In this document: piece by piece, positions 15,778 through 24,699 of the stretch
Position numbering within the stretch: the first letter of the stretch is position 1
Layout of the letters: every line of letters begins with the position of its first letter
From: Bacteroidota bacterium
GTDB taxonomy: Bacteria > Bacteroidota > Bacteroidia > Bacteroidales > Bacteroidaceae
NCBI GenBank assembly: GCA_023458215.1
Contig: JAEXAJ010000065.1
Location: 1-33,222, forward strand
Length of the DNA stretch: 33,222 nt
Direction of reading: 5' to 3'
Translations under genes and position numbers: made by a program
Notes under the pieces: model-generated
Databases searched by the model: none
Seen by the model: only the letters and a program-made list of their open reading frames with translations
Told to the model about the DNA's origin: nothing

Positions 15778-16568
15778 GATTCTTTTTGGGCTTTTTCTGC
15801 TCGCTTATTGATAACAATCAGCAATACCAGTACTGTTACGAAAATAATCACAGACAAAGGACGCAGCTCCGGTGTCAGTCCGCCTTTGCGCGCATCGGCA
15901 TATATATAGGTAGATAGAGTTTCCAAACCTTCGTTTCCGATGGTGAAGATCGTTACCGCAAAATCGTCGATGGAGAGGGTGAAGGCAAGGATAAAGCCGC
16001 TTATCATCCCCGGGAATATCTCCGGAAGAATCACCTTGCGCAAGGCCTGAAAAGGAGTTGCTCCCAGATCAAGCGCAGCCTCATATACGTTCTGGTTCAT
16101 CTTTTTGAGTCGGGGCATGACACTCAACACCACATAGGGGGTACAGAAAGAGATATGTGCCAGTACCACCGTTGTAAACCCTTGCGAGATACCGAAGCTG
16201 ACAAACAGCAAGAACAGCGAGATACCGGTAATGATATCCGCATTCATCATCGGAATAGCGTTGGCAAAATTCATCACCTGACGCGTACGGGAACGCAGAT
16301 TGAAGATACCGATAGCCGCGAAACTACCCAACAGCGTAGATACAGTAGCCGCAATCAGGGCAATAGCAAATGTATTTCCTATCGCACTCATCAGCGAATG
16401 GTGCATACCGCCTGTGAAGAGCGAACTATACAGCTTGGTAGAAAATCCCGTCCAGTTGCCCAATACTTTGGCTTCGGTGAACGAGAAGATCATGATAATC
16501 AGGATAGGCGAGTAGAGTAGGGCCAACAATAACCACAAGTAGCCTTTGGCAAGAATACGTGTCATCAT
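15774..16568 (-). CDS. potC: Spermidine/putrescine ABC transporter permease PotC
   Basis: A 264-residue inner-membrane permease with about six membrane segments. The cytoplasmic EAA loop reads YEAALDLGATPFQALRKVILPEIFPGMISG, which contacts the PotA ATPase. The segment FSIDDFAVTIF-like sequence (LSIDDFAVTIFTIG) is a PotC hallmark. It overlaps potB by 4 bp (ATGA) and potD by 4 bp, so the three are translationally coupled. Confidence 0.93.
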   Translation of the reverse strand: MMTRILAKGYLWLLLALLYSPILIIMIFSFTEAKVLGNWTGFSTKLYSSLFTGGMHHSLMSAIGNTFAIALIAATVSTLLGSFAAIGIFNLRSRTRQVMNFANAIPMMNADIITGISLFLLFVSFGISQGFTTVVLAHISFCTPYVVLSVMPRLKKMNQNVYEAALDLGATPFQALRKVILPEIFPGMISGFILAFTLSIDDFAVTIFTIGNEGLETLSTYIYADARKGGLTPELRPLSVIIFVTVLVLLIVINKRAEKAQKES

Positions 16569-17365
16569 ATCACACCTCCACTCTCATTAGATGCGCTGTC
16601 TTCCTCGTTGGTAAAGAGGATGGTGACGCCGATTAGTATCAACATGATGAGTGAAAGGGCTGCACCGTAGTTCCACATTCCGTTGTAGATACTTTCTTGT
16701 ACGGTGGTACCGAATAGCTTGATGTTGTTCATGGTCAGCAACTCGGCAATGGCGAAAGTCGATACCGTAGGCATGAACACCATCACGATGCCACTCATGA
16801 TGCCCGGCATGGACAACGGGAGAATTACTTTGCCGAATACCTTCGCCGGATTGGCTCCCAAGTCTTGCGCAGCTTCTATCAGGTTATGATCCATCTTCTG
16901 CAAGGTATTATAAATAGGATAGATCATGAACGGCAGGAAGTTATACACCATACCGAACACCAGCGCCCCTTCGCCTAGCGGCAGGCTCAAGAAGTCGAAC
17001 AACGCCACGGTAGCCAATGTACGTATCAAGATATTCACCCACATGGGCAGAATAAACAGTACCACCATCGTGCGGGAAGTATTAAAGCGTTTCTGACTGA
17101 GAATATAAGCAGCCGGATATCCCAATAACAAGCATATCAGCGTCGTAATTACTGCAATACCGATAGAATAAACAAATGTGTTCAGCGCCTCGGGATGCAT
17201 CATAAACTTGCGGAAGTTGGCAAACGTAAATGTCCCTTCGGCATCTGTAAAGGCATATAGCACGATAAGCAGCAGCGGTACTATCACGAATACCAGCAGA
17301 AACAGTGCGTAGGGCACCGTCCAGTTGCGTCGCCGCATGAAGAAATTGGATAATTTACTGAGCAC
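16565..17365 (-). CDS. potB: Spermidine/putrescine ABC transporter permease PotB
   Basis: A 266-residue permease with six membrane segments and the EAA loop [26 protein letters not shown]. The start is uncertain. A far upstream ATG at 17413 would overlap potA by almost 60 bp. The GTG at 17365, which overlaps the potA stop, gives the usual family length and is chosen here. The ATG at 17338 ([10 protein letters not shown]) is a good alternative and gives 257 residues. Confidence 0.9.
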   Translation of the reverse strand: MLSKLSNFFMRRRNWTVPYALFLLVFVIVPLLLIVLYAFTDAEGTFTFANFRKFMMHPEALNTFVYSIGIAVITTLICLLLGYPAAYILSQKRFNTSRTMVVLFILPMWVNILIRTLATVALFDFLSLPLGEGALVFGMVYNFLPFMIYPIYNTLQKMDHNLIEAAQDLGANPAKVFGKVILPLSMPGIMSGIVMVFMPTVSTFAIAELLTMNNIKLFGTTVQESIYNGMWNYGAALSLIMLILIGVTILFTNEEDSASNESGGVI

Positions 17366-18761
17366 TTCCTTCCTTATTAATAGGTTTAACAATCCGTATA
17401 TTTTCGGGTGCAATGGTGATACCTACGCGGTCGCCATCGTCCCACACATCGTTGGTATCGACAAAAATATCTTCGTCCCAATCGGAAAACACCGTCAGGT
17501 GATAATGGTTTCCTTTGTAAAGTATGAATTTCACTTCTCCCGTCAGTCGTCCGTCCTCCTCGTTGTCTTCGAGGGTGATGTGCTGGAAGTCGACTTCCAC
17601 ACGTACCGGTGTTTCGGGTTCGATATCCTGCACGGGACTGCATTCAAAACTGCAACCCAGAAACTCGACGTGTGTGTCGTCTATCATTTTTCCTTCAAAC
17701 GTATTGCAAGTGCGCTCTTTTTTCATCACGTGGATGTCGAACGGCTTTACCAATAGTCCCACTTCACGTCCTGCCTCGAAACAGTGATAATCTTGTACCA
17801 TCAGTTCGTAGCCTTCGGAGGTCTGCACCAGCATTTCGTAGTGCACGCCTTTAAAGATGCAGCTCGTCACGGTACCCTTCAGTTGCGCCATGTCAGACAC
17901 GTCGAAGATGTATAAGTCTTCGGGACGCAACACTACATCCACTTGCGCCTGCTCGCCGAAGCCCTCGTCCACGCACTCAAAGTTGTGTCCGCAGAAGTTG
18001 ACGAGTTTGTCTTTTATCATCACGCCGTTCAGGATATTGCTCTCGCCGATAAAGTCGGCTACAAAGGAGTTGATAGGTTCGTTATAGATGTCCGTGGGCA
18101 CACCGATTTGCTGTATCTTTCCTTCGCTCATTACGACGATGGTATCGCTCAATGTCAATGCTTCCTCTTGGTCGTGGGTGACGTAGACAAAGGTGATGCC
18201 GAGTGATTTGTGCATCGCCTTCAGCTCCAGCTGCATGTCCTTGCGCATCTTCAGGTCGAGGGCGGCAAGCGGCTCGTCGAGCAGCAACACTTCCGGCTCG
18301 TTGACGATGGCACGGGCGATGGCGACGCGTTGTTGTTGTCCGCCCGAGAGTGAATCTACGTCACGGTCTTCGTAATCGGTCATGCCTACCATGCGCAATG
18401 CTTGCTTCACCTTCTTCTCGATGGTGGCAGCGGGCATTTTCTTCAGTTTCAGTCCGAAGGCAATGTTATTGAATACATTGAGGTGGGGGAAGAGGGCATA
18501 CTTTTGGAATACGGTATTGACCGGACGTTTGTGCGGCGGCGTTTGCGTGATGTCCTTCCCGGCGATGGTGATAACTCCTTCCGAAGCAGTCTGGAAACCT
18601 GCAATAAGGCGTAGCAGCGTTGTCTTTCCGCAACCGGATGGGCCTAATATGGTTACAAACTCGCCCTTACGGACAGACAAATTTACATCATTCAGTACGG
18701 CTTTATCTCCAAAGAATTTCGATACGTGCTCTACACCGATAATGCAGTCGGACTTTTGCAT
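17355..18761 (-). CDS. potA: Spermidine/putrescine ABC transporter ATPase PotA, long form
   Basis: A 468-residue ATPase, about 90-100 residues longer than E. coli PotA. The nucleotide-binding domain has Walker [10 protein letters not shown], signature [15 protein letters not shown], Walker [13 protein letters not shown] and the H-loop THDQEEAL. The C-terminal half carries two successive TOBE-like regions. The first is about 270-345 ([15 protein letters not shown]). The second is about 385-465 and ends in a parallel motif, [12 protein letters not shown]. The extra length is therefore explained by a duplicated regulatory domain. It is the first gene of potABCD. A TAACTTTG at 18848-18855 may be its -7 box, though no good -33 is seen. 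Confidence 0.93.
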   Translation of the reverse strand: MQKSDCIIGVEHVSKFFGDKAVLNDVNLSVRKGEFVTILGPSGCGKTTLLRLIAGFQTASEGVITIAGKDITQTPPHKRPVNTVFQKYALFPHLNVFNNIAFGLKLKKMPAATIEKKVKQALRMVGMTDYEDRDVDSLSGGQQQRVAIARAIVNEPEVLLLDEPLAALDLKMRKDMQLELKAMHKSLGITFVYVTHDQEEALTLSDTIVVMSEGKIQQIGVPTDIYNEPINSFVADFIGESNILNGVMIKDKLVNFCGHNFECVDEGFGEQAQVDVVLRPEDLYIFDVSDMAQLKGTVTSCIFKGVHYEMLVQTSEGYELMVQDYHCFEAGREVGLLVKPFDIHVMKKERTCNTFEGKMIDDTHVEFLGCSFECSPVQDIEPETPVRVEVDFQHITLEDNEEDGRLTGEVKFILYKGNHYHLTVFSDWDEDIFVDTNDVWDDGDRVGITIAPENIRIVKPINKEGSAQ

Positions 18762-18873
18762 AAGCGTTTTTAGAGTTTACTCAAACGAATTAAACGAATC
18801 ACTGCTTTTATGAAGAGAATTTAAACGGGTTCTTACTAAAAGCGGTGCAAAGTTATATAATTTCTTGGGATTT

Positions 18874-18904
18874 TTTGTCATAGGAGAATTAAATGATACT
18901 TTTG
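18874..18904 (+). promoter_or_regulatory. Promoter of the SDR gene
   Basis: TTTG (18874-18877), 19-nt spacer, TACTTTTG (18897-18904) match the Bacteroidetes consensus. Transcription would start near 18911, giving a leader of about 19 nt. It lies back to back with the presumed potA promoter. Confidence 0.65.
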
Positions 18905-18929
18905 CAGCATCTAGTCTAAGAATAATAAT

Positions 18930-19694
18930 ATGGAAAAGAAAATTGTACTTATCACCGGTGCCTCCTCCGGCATAGGCGAAGGGTGTGCACGCAAGTTCGC
19001 CATGAACGGCTACCGCCTTATCCTGAATGGTCGTAATGTAGAGAAACTGAACTCCGTAAAAAGAGAATTAGAAGAAAATTATCACGCGGACATTTATCTG
19101 CTTCCTTTCGATGTGCGCGATCGAGGGGCTGCTCAATCAGCTTTGGATTCTTTGCCGGTAGAATGGAAAGACATTGATGTCCTGATAAACAATGCCGGCC
19201 TCGTTATCGGTATGGATAAGGAGCACGAAGGAAACCTGGACGAATGGGATGTGGTGATTGACACCGATGTGAAAGCGCTTCTGGCTATGACCCGCCTAGT
19301 AGTTCCCGGCATGGTGGAACGCGGACGGGGGCATGTCATCAACATGGGCTCTATTGCCGGAGATTATGCATATCCGGGTGGTAGTGTGTACTGCGCTGCC
19401 AAAGCTGCCGTGAAAGCTCTTTCCGACGGACTCCGTATCGACTTGGTTGATACTCCTGTAAGAGTAACGAATATCAAACCCGGACTGGTAGAAACCAACT
19501 TCTCCGTAGTGCGCTTCCGTGGTGATAAAGAGGCTGCCGATAATGTATATAAAGGAATACGTCCGCTCGATGGCAATGATATATCTGAAGTGGTTTATTT
19601 TGCTGCTGCCGTACCGCAGCATATTCAAATAGCCGAGGTGCTGGTGATGCCTACGAATCAGGCGACGGGAACTATTACCTATAAAAAGAAGTAA
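18930..19694 (+). CDS. SDR-family NAD(P)-dependent oxidoreductase, YdfG-like
   Basis: A 254-residue classical short-chain dehydrogenase. The Rossmann cofactor motif is TGASSGIGEG (about 8-17), NNAG follows near 88, the catalytic Ser is in INMGSIAGDYAYPGG, and the catalytic Tyr-Lys pair is in YCAAKAAVKALSDGLR. The closest functional group by look is the E. coli YdfG type (3-hydroxy acid or serine dehydrogenase), but the substrate is not certain. It appears to be a single-gene unit with its own promoter. Confidence 0.92.
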   Translation: MEKKIVLITGASSGIGEGCARKFAMNGYRLILNGRNVEKLNSVKRELEENYHADIYLLPFDVRDRGAAQSALDSLPVEWKDIDVLINNAGLVIGMDKEHEGNLDEWDVVIDTDVKALLAMTRLVVPGMVERGRGHVINMGSIAGDYAYPGGSVYCAAKAAVKALSDGLRIDLVDTPVRVTNIKPGLVETNFSVVRFRGDKEAADNVYKGIRPLDGNDISEVVYFAAAVPQHIQIAEVLVMPTNQATGTITYKKK

Positions 19695-19829
19695 AAGGCA
19701 GTTTTTTTAGCTAATTCGTTATTCTATTCGCTTGTATCGGAAAATGATAAAATGATACTGTTTTATCTTTAAAGATTCTCTTATTTTTGTAGCAGTTTAA
19801 TTAATAGTAGAATCTAAACAAAGAAAAGC

Positions 19830-22055
19830 ATGAATTTAAGAAAACGAATGAATCTTTTTTTAGGAGTATTGATACTGGCTGGTGGCTTGTGTGCACAGAA
19901 TCTACATGTATCTACTCCTAAAACTTCTTTAGTGTTGTCAGTTCCTCAAGGTGGAAAGCTGAGGTACATGTATTATGGCAATAAACTCACCCAAGTGGAT
20001 TTGCGAAACTTTAATGCCACCGACGGACAGACGCAGGCATTGGGCACCATCGCATCCGCTTACCCTGAGTATGGCTTAAGTTGTCCCACCGAAACAGCTC
20101 TTGCCGTTAAACATGCCGATGGTAATATGACGTTGCAACTGGAAGTTCTAAAATCTACTACCACAGAGGACGGTAATGCGATACTTACCGTAATAGAACT
20201 GAAAGACAAGGTATATCCTTTCTTTGTAAACGTCTGCTACAAGGCTTATCAGGATGCTGATGTTATCGAGGCCTGGACAGAGATTTCCCATCAGGAAAAG
20301 AAGCCCGTACTGCTCAATCAGTTTGCTTCCGCTTATCTACCTATTCGTCGGGGGAATGTATGGCTATCCCATCTGTACGGTTCGTGGGCAAACGAGGGAC
20401 AGCTTTCGCAGGAACCGCTTGCGCCGGGGATGAAAGTGATTAAGAATAAAGATGGTGTACGCAATTCGCATACTTCCCATGCCGAGGTTATGTTTTCACT
20501 GGATGGTAAACCTCAGGAGAATACAGGCAATGTCATTGGTGCCGCCCTCTGTTATAGCGGTAATTATAAATTGCGCATCGATACTCACGACGATGAATAC
20601 CATCACTTCTTTGCCGGAATCAATGAGGAAAACTCTACTTATTCTTTAAAGAAAGACGAACTTTTCCGTACCCCTGCACTTGCTCTTACTTATAGTAATG
20701 AAGGGTTGAGCGGCAGTAGCCGTAACTTCCATCGCTGGGCACGGCTGCATAAGTTGGCACACGGAACTACTCCCCGTAAAATCTTGCTGAATAGCTGGGA
20801 AGGTGTTTACTTTGACATCAATCAGGAAGGAATGGATCAGATGATGGCCGATATCTCCTCTATGGGTGGCGAACTCTTTGTGATGGACGACGGCTGGTTT
20901 GGCGATAAGTATCCCCGCAAGAATGACAGTTCTTCCTTAGGCGACTGGGTAGTGGATAAGAACAAGCTGCCCAACGGGATAGAAGGATTATTAAGCGATG
21001 CCAAGAAACATAACATCAAATTTGGCATTTGGATAGAGCCCGAAATGGCGAACACCGTCAGCGAGCTATATGAAAAACATCCCGACTGGATTATCAAAGC
21101 CCCCGAACGCGAACCGGTGCTTGGCAGAGGGGGAACGCAAGTGGTACTCGACCTTGCCAATCCTGCTGTACAAGACTTCGTTTTTGGCGTGGTAGACAAC
21201 CTGATGACTTCTTATCCTGAAATAGACTACATCAAGTGGGACGCCAACATGTCCATCGTAAACCATGGCTCCAACTATCTGACAAAAGATAACCAAAGCC
21301 ACCTGTATATCGAATTTCACCGTGGTTTCGAGAAAGTATGCCAACGCATCCGTGCCAAATACCCCGATCTTACCATTCAGGCTTGTGCCAGTGGCGGCGG
21401 TCGTGCCAACTATGGAGTATTGCCATATTTTGATGAGTTTTGGGTGAGCGATAACACCGATGCCTTGCAACGAGTTTATATGCAGTGGGGAACTTCCTAT
21501 TTCTTCCCTGCCATCGCCATGGCATCGCATATCAGTGCGGCTCCCAATCACCAGACTTTCCGCACCATCCCGTTGAAATATCGTATTGATGTAGCGATGA
21601 GTGGGCGACTGGGCATGGAGATACAACCCAAGAATATGACGGATGAAGAAAAAACACTCTGTAAGAATGCTATTTCTGAATATAAAACCATTCGTCCGAT
21701 TGTACAGTTAGGCGATATCTACCGTTTGATGTCTCCGTATGACAAACAGGGTGTAGCTTCTTTGATGTATGTTACTCCGGAGAAAGACAAAGCTGTATTC
21801 TATTGGTGGAAGATGGAGCAATTCGTCAATCAACATCTGCCGGTAGTGAAGATGTCCGGTCTTTGTCCCGACAAACAGTACAAAGTGCACGAACTCAATC
21901 GTATCGATAATGTTCCTTTAAGTTTTGAAGGAAAGATATTCAGTGGTGCTTATCTGATAGCGAATGGTCTTGAAATACCTTATAATCATCGGGTAGATTA
22001 TCATAAGCAGAATGACTATTCAAGTCGCGTTCTCTATTTGGAAGAGGTGAAATGA
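19830..22055 (+). CDS. Secreted alpha-galactosidase, GH36
   Basis: A 741-residue glycoside hydrolase. A signal peptide (about 1-23, ending GLCAQ) suggests periplasmic export. A large N-terminal beta domain is followed by the GH36 catalytic barrel, with WEGVYFDINQ, FVMDDGWFG, the nucleophile Asp471 in YIKWDANM, and the acid/base Asp541 in WVSDNTDALQR after CASGGGRANYG. A C-terminal beta domain closes the protein. It likely cleaves terminal alpha-1,6-galactose from raffinose-type oligosaccharides or galactomannan. It is not in an obvious SusCD locus. A TATTTTTG at 19782-19789 may be the -7 element; the -33 is poor. Confidence 0.94.
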   Translation: MNLRKRMNLFLGVLILAGGLCAQNLHVSTPKTSLVLSVPQGGKLRYMYYGNKLTQVDLRNFNATDGQTQALGTIASAYPEYGLSCPTETALAVKHADGNMTLQLEVLKSTTTEDGNAILTVIELKDKVYPFFVNVCYKAYQDADVIEAWTEISHQEKKPVLLNQFASAYLPIRRGNVWLSHLYGSWANEGQLSQEPLAPGMKVIKNKDGVRNSHTSHAEVMFSLDGKPQENTGNVIGAALCYSGNYKLRIDTHDDEYHHFFAGINEENSTYSLKKDELFRTPALALTYSNEGLSGSSRNFHRWARLHKLAHGTTPRKILLNSWEGVYFDINQEGMDQMMADISSMGGELFVMDDGWFGDKYPRKNDSSSLGDWVVDKNKLPNGIEGLLSDAKKHNIKFGIWIEPEMANTVSELYEKHPDWIIKAPEREPVLGRGGTQVVLDLANPAVQDFVFGVVDNLMTSYPEIDYIKWDANMSIVNHGSNYLTKDNQSHLYIEFHRGFEKVCQRIRAKYPDLTIQACASGGGRANYGVLPYFDEFWVSDNTDALQRVYMQWGTSYFFPAIAMASHISAAPNHQTFRTIPLKYRIDVAMSGRLGMEIQPKNMTDEEKTLCKNAISEYKTIRPIVQLGDIYRLMSPYDKQGVASLMYVTPEKDKAVFYWWKMEQFVNQHLPVVKMSGLCPDKQYKVHELNRIDNVPLSFEGKIFSGAYLIANGLEIPYNHRVDYHKQNDYSSRVLYLEEVK

Positions 22056-22281
22056 GTGCTCCCTGCTGAGGCTACTGCTAATTTGTCATTAATCATTCAT
22101 GTGAATTAGTAGTAGAAATGCTTCATAGTGCGAAAGAAAGGAAGCAAAAAATAGTGATAGGGTAATAAAGTGATAAGGTGATAAGGTAGCTGCGCTATGT
22201 GCCACAGAGTGTTATCCTACTATCACTTTATCACCCAATCACTTTATCACATTTAGCTCATATCCGCTAAGTAATGAATTA
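22056..22281. repeat. Convergent gap with hairpin and GTGATAAN octad array (array E)
   Basis: This gap separates the alpha-galactosidase from the convergent regulator. A 12-bp hairpin with one G-U pair (CTACTGCTAATT at 22072-22083 with AATTAGTAGTAG at 22104-22115) lies 16 bp after the stop. It is followed by an inverted array of 8-bp units: left arm 22152-22189 (GTGATAAA, GTGATAAG) and right arm 22211-22250 in reverse. The units are the same as in the cydA-cydB array 13 kb away. It may end both transcripts. Confidence 0.75.
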
Positions 22282-23268
22282 CTACTCCCCCCTCGTTAAA
22301 TAATATCCTTTTCCTCTGACGGTAATCAATTGATATTCGGGAAAGTCTTTCAGTATCTTCCGGATGGCTTTGATATGAGCATCTATTTTCTCGTTAGCGT
22401 TATCATCCGTAGGCCAGAAAGCTTGTTTGATATCTTCCCGGTCCACACAAATTCCCACTTTTCGAAGGAAGATATCGAGCAACATTAAATCGAGCTTTTG
22501 TATATTGCATAATACTCCGTCGATGTGTAGTTCTTGTTTTTCGAAATCTATCTCTATTCCTTTTAAGGCAGGAGGCGTCACTTCTACATTTTTGATATCT
22601 TTTCTCTTTCTATTATAATAGATGAAAAAGGCGGATGTAAGCGCAAACAGAATGATAAACCACCATGCTATATTGTTTGTATGCCTGATAATAGTAGAGA
22701 ATTGATAATCTACCCACGCCTGCACCTTTATCTTTTCTGTGATATCTAATGTATATCTAGGTGTACAATAGGCGGATGCCGGAACGATGGAATCATTGTC
22801 GCTGTAACGTGGAGCCTTCTCCGAGTAGTATACAATCCCTGTTTTACCTTTTACATGGCGTCTTTTCAATCTTTCGTGAAAGAGAGAATCCAATTCATCT
22901 AAGTTGATAGGATATACTTGGGAAAAAATATATTCGTTTATCAGCCGCTTCCCTACCTCTTTATCCAAGCTATCTTTCAGGGTGATGATGGTATTTCCTT
23001 TCTTGCTTTTGAAGATATAATTTTTCACTTTCCCTTTTTCGGCAGGAGTAATAATGTATCTCATGACGTCGTGTCTTACCGATTCGGGTCTGGCATACGA
23101 CATGTATAGCAACCGGCTGTTGTAGTTCTTATCAATAGCCTCCTTGAAAGCGCAGTCGATATCATACCTCGTCCTTTGAACGCCGTTGTGCAGGGAGATG
23201 AGAAGGGCAAACAGAATGAAAATAATACTGCTTGCCGCCATGATACTTTGTGTGCTTTTTCTTCTCAT
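22282..23268 (-). CDS. Membrane-bound winged-helix transcriptional regulator
   Basis: A 328-residue one-component regulator. Helix 1 (about 9-27) and helix 2 (about 200-217) bracket a periplasmic domain of some 170 residues, and a cytoplasmic OmpR/PhoB-type winged helix follows (about 235-326, ending LITVRGKGYYL). This is the reverse order of ToxR/CadC, where the DNA-binding domain is N-terminal. An ATG at 23325 would add 19 residues but lies upstream of the likely -7 box (TACTTTTG, 23288-23295), so MRRKSTQ at 23268 is chosen. It diverges from the TlpA/DUF3943 pair, whose promoter carries a tandem 11-bp repeat of the kind these domains bind. Regulation of that pair is inference. Confidence 0.87.
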   Translation of the reverse strand: MRRKSTQSIMAASSIIFILFALLISLHNGVQRTRYDIDCAFKEAIDKNYNSRLLYMSYARPESVRHDVMRYIITPAEKGKVKNYIFKSKKGNTIITLKDSLDKEVGKRLINEYIFSQVYPINLDELDSLFHERLKRRHVKGKTGIVYYSEKAPRYSDNDSIVPASAYCTPRYTLDITEKIKVQAWVDYQFSTIIRHTNNIAWWFIILFALTSAFFIYYNRKRKDIKNVEVTPPALKGIEIDFEKQELHIDGVLCNIQKLDLMLLDIFLRKVGICVDREDIKQAFWPTDDNANEKIDAHIKAIRKILKDFPEYQLITVRGKGYYLTRGE

Positions 23269-23287
23269 ATTATCGTGTATTTGTCTG

Positions 23288-23295
23288 CAAAAGTA
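23288..23295 (-). promoter_or_regulatory. -7 box of the membrane-bound regulator gene
   Basis: Minus-strand TACTTTTG matches TAnnTTTG. No convincing -33 element was found at 19-21 nt. A start of transcription near 23281 supports the ATG at 23268 rather than 23325. Confidence 0.45.
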
Positions 23296-23347
23296 AGGAA
23301 TTTGTGGAAAAACATCCTTTCGCAATCTGAATTATTTCTGAAAAAGC

Positions 23348-23408
23348 AAGAGTTCAGGAAGAGTTCAGGCAAATAATTTGCCGGGGTAGGGGCTTTTCTT
23401 CTTTTTTG
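23348..23408 (+). promoter_or_regulatory. Activator-type promoter: tandem 11-bp repeat, -33 box, weak -7 box
   Basis: Two perfect tandem copies of AAGAGTTCAGG occupy 23348-23358 and 23359-23369. Eight bases further on is TTTG (23377-23380), then exactly 20 nt, then CTTTTTTG (23401-23408), which lacks the TA of the -7 consensus. An 11-bp direct repeat is the spacing recognised by OmpR/PhoB winged-helix dimers, and the adjacent divergent gene encodes such a protein. A weak -7 box behind an upstream repeat is the layout expected of an activated promoter. Confidence 0.6.
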
Positions 23409-23444
23409 CAGGCAGATTAACAATAAAATAAAAAACGATTCAGT

Positions 23445-24653
23445 ATGAAGACATTACTATTTATCATTGTATCTCTTTGGACATGCACTGCTTGGGCTGG
23501 TTGTCCGGACGAAAAAAAAACCATCCTAAGAAAGGTATTAACTAATCTTGAAGGCATTGAGACTGCTGTTTATAATGAACAAATAAAGTCTTGGATGCCC
23601 GGTGATACTTTGTATCGTGAATATTTCCGATTGGTCAAAGAATATGATAATCCGGCGGATTCAACGATAGGTGCCAGTTTTGTGTGGTGGGATGCTTCGG
23701 ATACGACACTGGTGCAGAGCTGTTATGACGGCACGCTATACGCTTCTTTCTATCATAAAGAAAACGGCGTGGTAATTGATGATTTTACCACCCGCAATCT
23801 GCCGATGAGGCCTATTTCTCCTCCATTCTTTAACTATGCGAAAAGTATTATCCGATATATCCTGAATACTACCGACAGCATTTCTGTGGTATGTCAAGAG
23901 TCAGCGGATGACTACCATTTCAAACTTACCATCTACGAAGATCAGCAAATAGAGTTCTTTGGAGCACCCTTTCGCATGCCCAAGAATCCTTATATCTTTG
24001 ATGAGCCTACATCCATTTATGAATTAAGTTTCCGAAAGTCGGACTACCTACCCTACAAGATAAGAAGAGAAATGTCTCATTATACCACGGAATCTACTTA
24101 CGCAAATGTAGAGATTAATCGGTCACAGACAAAATCAATTAGTGTATATGACTTCATTCCGCAAAATTATATAATAAAGAAAAGGGGGGAGAAGAGAAAC
24201 GACCATCCCGCGCCTTCTCTTCTTGACCAGCAAGCCCCCGGCTGGACACTCAACGAGACTAGCGGACAAACCATCTCGCTTTCCGATTTGAAAAGTAAAG
24301 TTATAGTTATGAATTTTACAGGCATAGGCTGTGGGCCATGTATCATGTCAATCCCTTTCCTCAACAGCATTAAGGAACTTTTCGCAGTGGACGATTGTGA
24401 AGTTATATCCGTAGAATGTTGGAAAAACAAAATGCACTCTTTATGTGTTTATAAAGATAAAAATAAGATTAACTATAAATTTGTAGAAGGAAATGACACG
24501 ATCATTGAACAGTATTTGAATGGTAACCGGGGTGTTCCCGTTTTCTTCATTTTAGATGAAAAGCGTATTATTAAGAAAGTAGTAAATGGATATAACCCCG
24601 AAACAACAGGGAAAGAACTCATTGAGATAATAAAAGCAATGCTGTCTTCATGA
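23445..24653 (+). CDS. TlpA-like thioredoxin-domain protein
   Basis: A 402-residue exported protein. A signal peptide (about 1-18, AWA-G cleavage) is followed by a roughly 240-residue domain of unknown fold. A C-terminal TlpA/ResA-like thioredoxin domain (about 262-400) begins with APGWTLNETSGQTISLSDLKSK and has the redox motif Cys296-Gly-Pro-Cys299. The cis-Pro region is present as NRGVPVFFILD. Bacteroidetes carry many such two-domain proteins, with roles in periplasmic thiol-disulphide exchange; the substrate here is unknown. It is 46 bp upstream of the DUF3943 gene and probably co-transcribed with it. Confidence 0.88.
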   Translation: MKTLLFIIVSLWTCTAWAGCPDEKKTILRKVLTNLEGIETAVYNEQIKSWMPGDTLYREYFRLVKEYDNPADSTIGASFVWWDASDTTLVQSCYDGTLYASFYHKENGVVIDDFTTRNLPMRPISPPFFNYAKSIIRYILNTTDSISVVCQESADDYHFKLTIYEDQQIEFFGAPFRMPKNPYIFDEPTSIYELSFRKSDYLPYKIRREMSHYTTESTYANVEINRSQTKSISVYDFIPQNYIIKKRGEKRNDHPAPSLLDQQAPGWTLNETSGQTISLSDLKSKVIVMNFTGIGCGPCIMSIPFLNSIKELFAVDDCEVISVECWKNKMHSLCVYKDKNKINYKFVEGNDTIIEQYLNGNRGVPVFFILDEKRIIKKVVNGYNPETTGKELIEIIKAMLSS

Positions 24654-24699
24654 CAGCTTTTAGTAAACGACACATAAAACCTAACTTCGTCTGCACATT

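Noticed and set aside
21066..21626. Minus-strand ORF of 186 residues
   Set aside because: Antisense to the conserved catalytic part of the alpha-galactosidase.
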